From positions 29,763,760-29,827,759 of the forward strand of contig CM055823.1 in the NCBI GenBank assembly GCA_029582265.1: a stretch of 64,000 nt of DNA. The letters run 5' to 3'. Both the position numbers and the translations under genes were made by a program. Shown here piece after piece: positions 63,083-64,000 of this stretch (its first letter is position 1; the number at the start of each line of letters is the position of its first letter). The DNA is from Zoroaster sp. YZ-2022 (Eukaryota; Echinodermata; Asteroidea; Forcipulatida; Zoroasteridae). The notes under the pieces are model-generated. The model ran no database searches. It was not told where the DNA came from and worked only from the letters and a program-made list of their open reading frames with translations.

Positions 63083-63132
63083 TTATATGGCTATGGACAT
63101 AAATATATGGCTATGGACATAAATATATGGCT
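63083..63132. repeat. Short tandem repeat (20-bp unit)
   Basis: atatggctatggacataaat is repeated twice, plus a partial unit. Confidence 0.8.
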
Positions 63133-63397
63133 TTGCTCTTAATAAGTGGTAACATAACATGTAGATGAAACATAATTTGTGACGTCAATATTAGGTCATC
63201 AGATATCGAATTTCGATCAATCATACTTTATTAGTTAAAACGTTTTGATTACGTTGCAAATGAAAGACTACACGGCTTTTCAACGCTAAAAAGTGCGCCC
63301 TCTGTTGGTGAATGTAAATCGCTCTGGTCGTGCTCATTATGTTGACGTAATTTGGTGAATGTAAATTAGCTCTGATCGTGCTAATTATGTATGCACG

Positions 63398-64000
63398 TAA
63401 AATCATATCTCAACAACCACAACAGGTAAATTGACGTTTTGCACCATTGTAAGATTGTTAATTGTCAAAAATTATTTACACAAAGGTGACTAATTTGACC
63501 TTACTTCCTGTCCAAACCGGAAGTCAAAGTTTAATGTTTAAAAAATCATATCTCCACAACCACAAGGGTAAATTGAAATTTTTGTATCATTGTATAGATT
63601 GTTAATTGTCAAAAATATTTACACAAAGGTGACCCCAATTTGACCTTACTTCCTGTCCAAACCGGAAGTCAAAGTTTAATGTTTAAAAAATCATATCTCC
63701 ACAACCACAAGAGGTAAATTGACATTTTTGTATCATTGTATAGATTGTTAATTGTCAAAAAATATTTACAAAAGGTGACCCAATTTGACCTACTTCCTGT
63801 CAAACCGGAAGTCAAAGTTTAATGTTTAACAAAATCATATCTCCACAACCACAAGAGGTAAATTGACATTTTTGTATCATTGTATAGATTGTTAATTGTC
63901 GAAAATATTTACACAAAGGTGATCCCAATTTGACCTTACTTCCTGTCCAAACCGGAGTCAAGTTTAATATTTAAAAATCATTCTCCCAAACCCCAACCCG
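63398..64000. repeat. Tandem repeat, 141-147 bp unit, over four copies
   Basis: Units start near 63398, 63539, 63686, 63831 and 63975, each with catatctccacaaccacaa, attgttaattgtc and ttcctgtccaaaccggaag. The array continues beyond the window. The last 50 bases carry several missing bases (catttctccc-type changes), so quality may fall off at the edge. Confidence 0.9.

Overview
The window looks like nuclear DNA of an invertebrate deuterostome, most probably an echinoderm (moderate confidence). Supporting points are AT-rich sequence, spliced genes with GT/AG junctions, a large-exon NACHT-LRR (NLR) immune receptor, an NXPE-family gene, and a dense mix of SINEs, a CR1/L2-like LINE and many short inverted-repeat transposons. 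No prokaryotic operon or stable RNA gene is supported. Ribosome binding sites do not apply.

Left part (1-17.4 kb). The last two exons of an unrecognised + strand gene (97-1257) lie tail-to-tail with three exons of a Pitchfork/CIMAP3-like ciliary gene on the - strand (5139-7735). Around and inside them are a tRNA-Leu-derived SINE, a second tRNA-type SINE, foldback elements, several TTAA-flanked piggyBac-type MITEs, a 1.8 kb deleted piggyBac-like element (8465-10288) and a 5'-truncated LINE (14905-15800). The LINE 3' tail resembles the SINE tail.

Middle (16.6-38.8 kb). A broken NXPE gene runs on the - strand. Its C-terminal PC-esterase exon is at 16603-17403 and its upstream exon is at 38635-55411. 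The roughly 21 kb between them holds an NLR gene on the same strand (27173-31186) with an in-frame TGA between NACHT and LRR. It also holds a partial duplicate of the NLR 3' end, a palindromic Tc1-like relic and many MITEs.

Core feature (38805-54745). A 15.9 kb Polinton/Maverick (adintovirus-like) element sits inside the NXPE coding exon. It is bounded by the 6-bp target duplication TCCTGT and has terminal inverted repeats of about 450-460 bp. It encodes protein-primed DNA polymerase B, a DDE integrase, an A32-type packaging ATPase, a double-jelly-roll major capsid protein, a penton-like minor capsid protein and about ten small proteins, most of which resemble proteins found in other animal Polintons. 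Capsid, ATPase, integrase and most small genes are open. The polymerase has a stop in its N-terminal extension, one small gene is frameshifted and no adenain-like protease is visible. Unusual features are a 13-copy palindromic iteron array, a 30-bp palindrome holding two divergent start codons, a leader module repeated before three ORFs, and a shortened, diverged copy of the polymerase N-terminus beside the left TIR.

Right part (55.4-64 kb). A SINE is interrupted by a 3.9 kb composite transposon with long inverted ends, a mariner-like transposase relic and a tandemly repeated 1.38 kb core. It is followed by a noisy partial copy of the same sequence (60355-61390) that looks like an assembly error. 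The window ends in a 141-147 bp tandem repeat.
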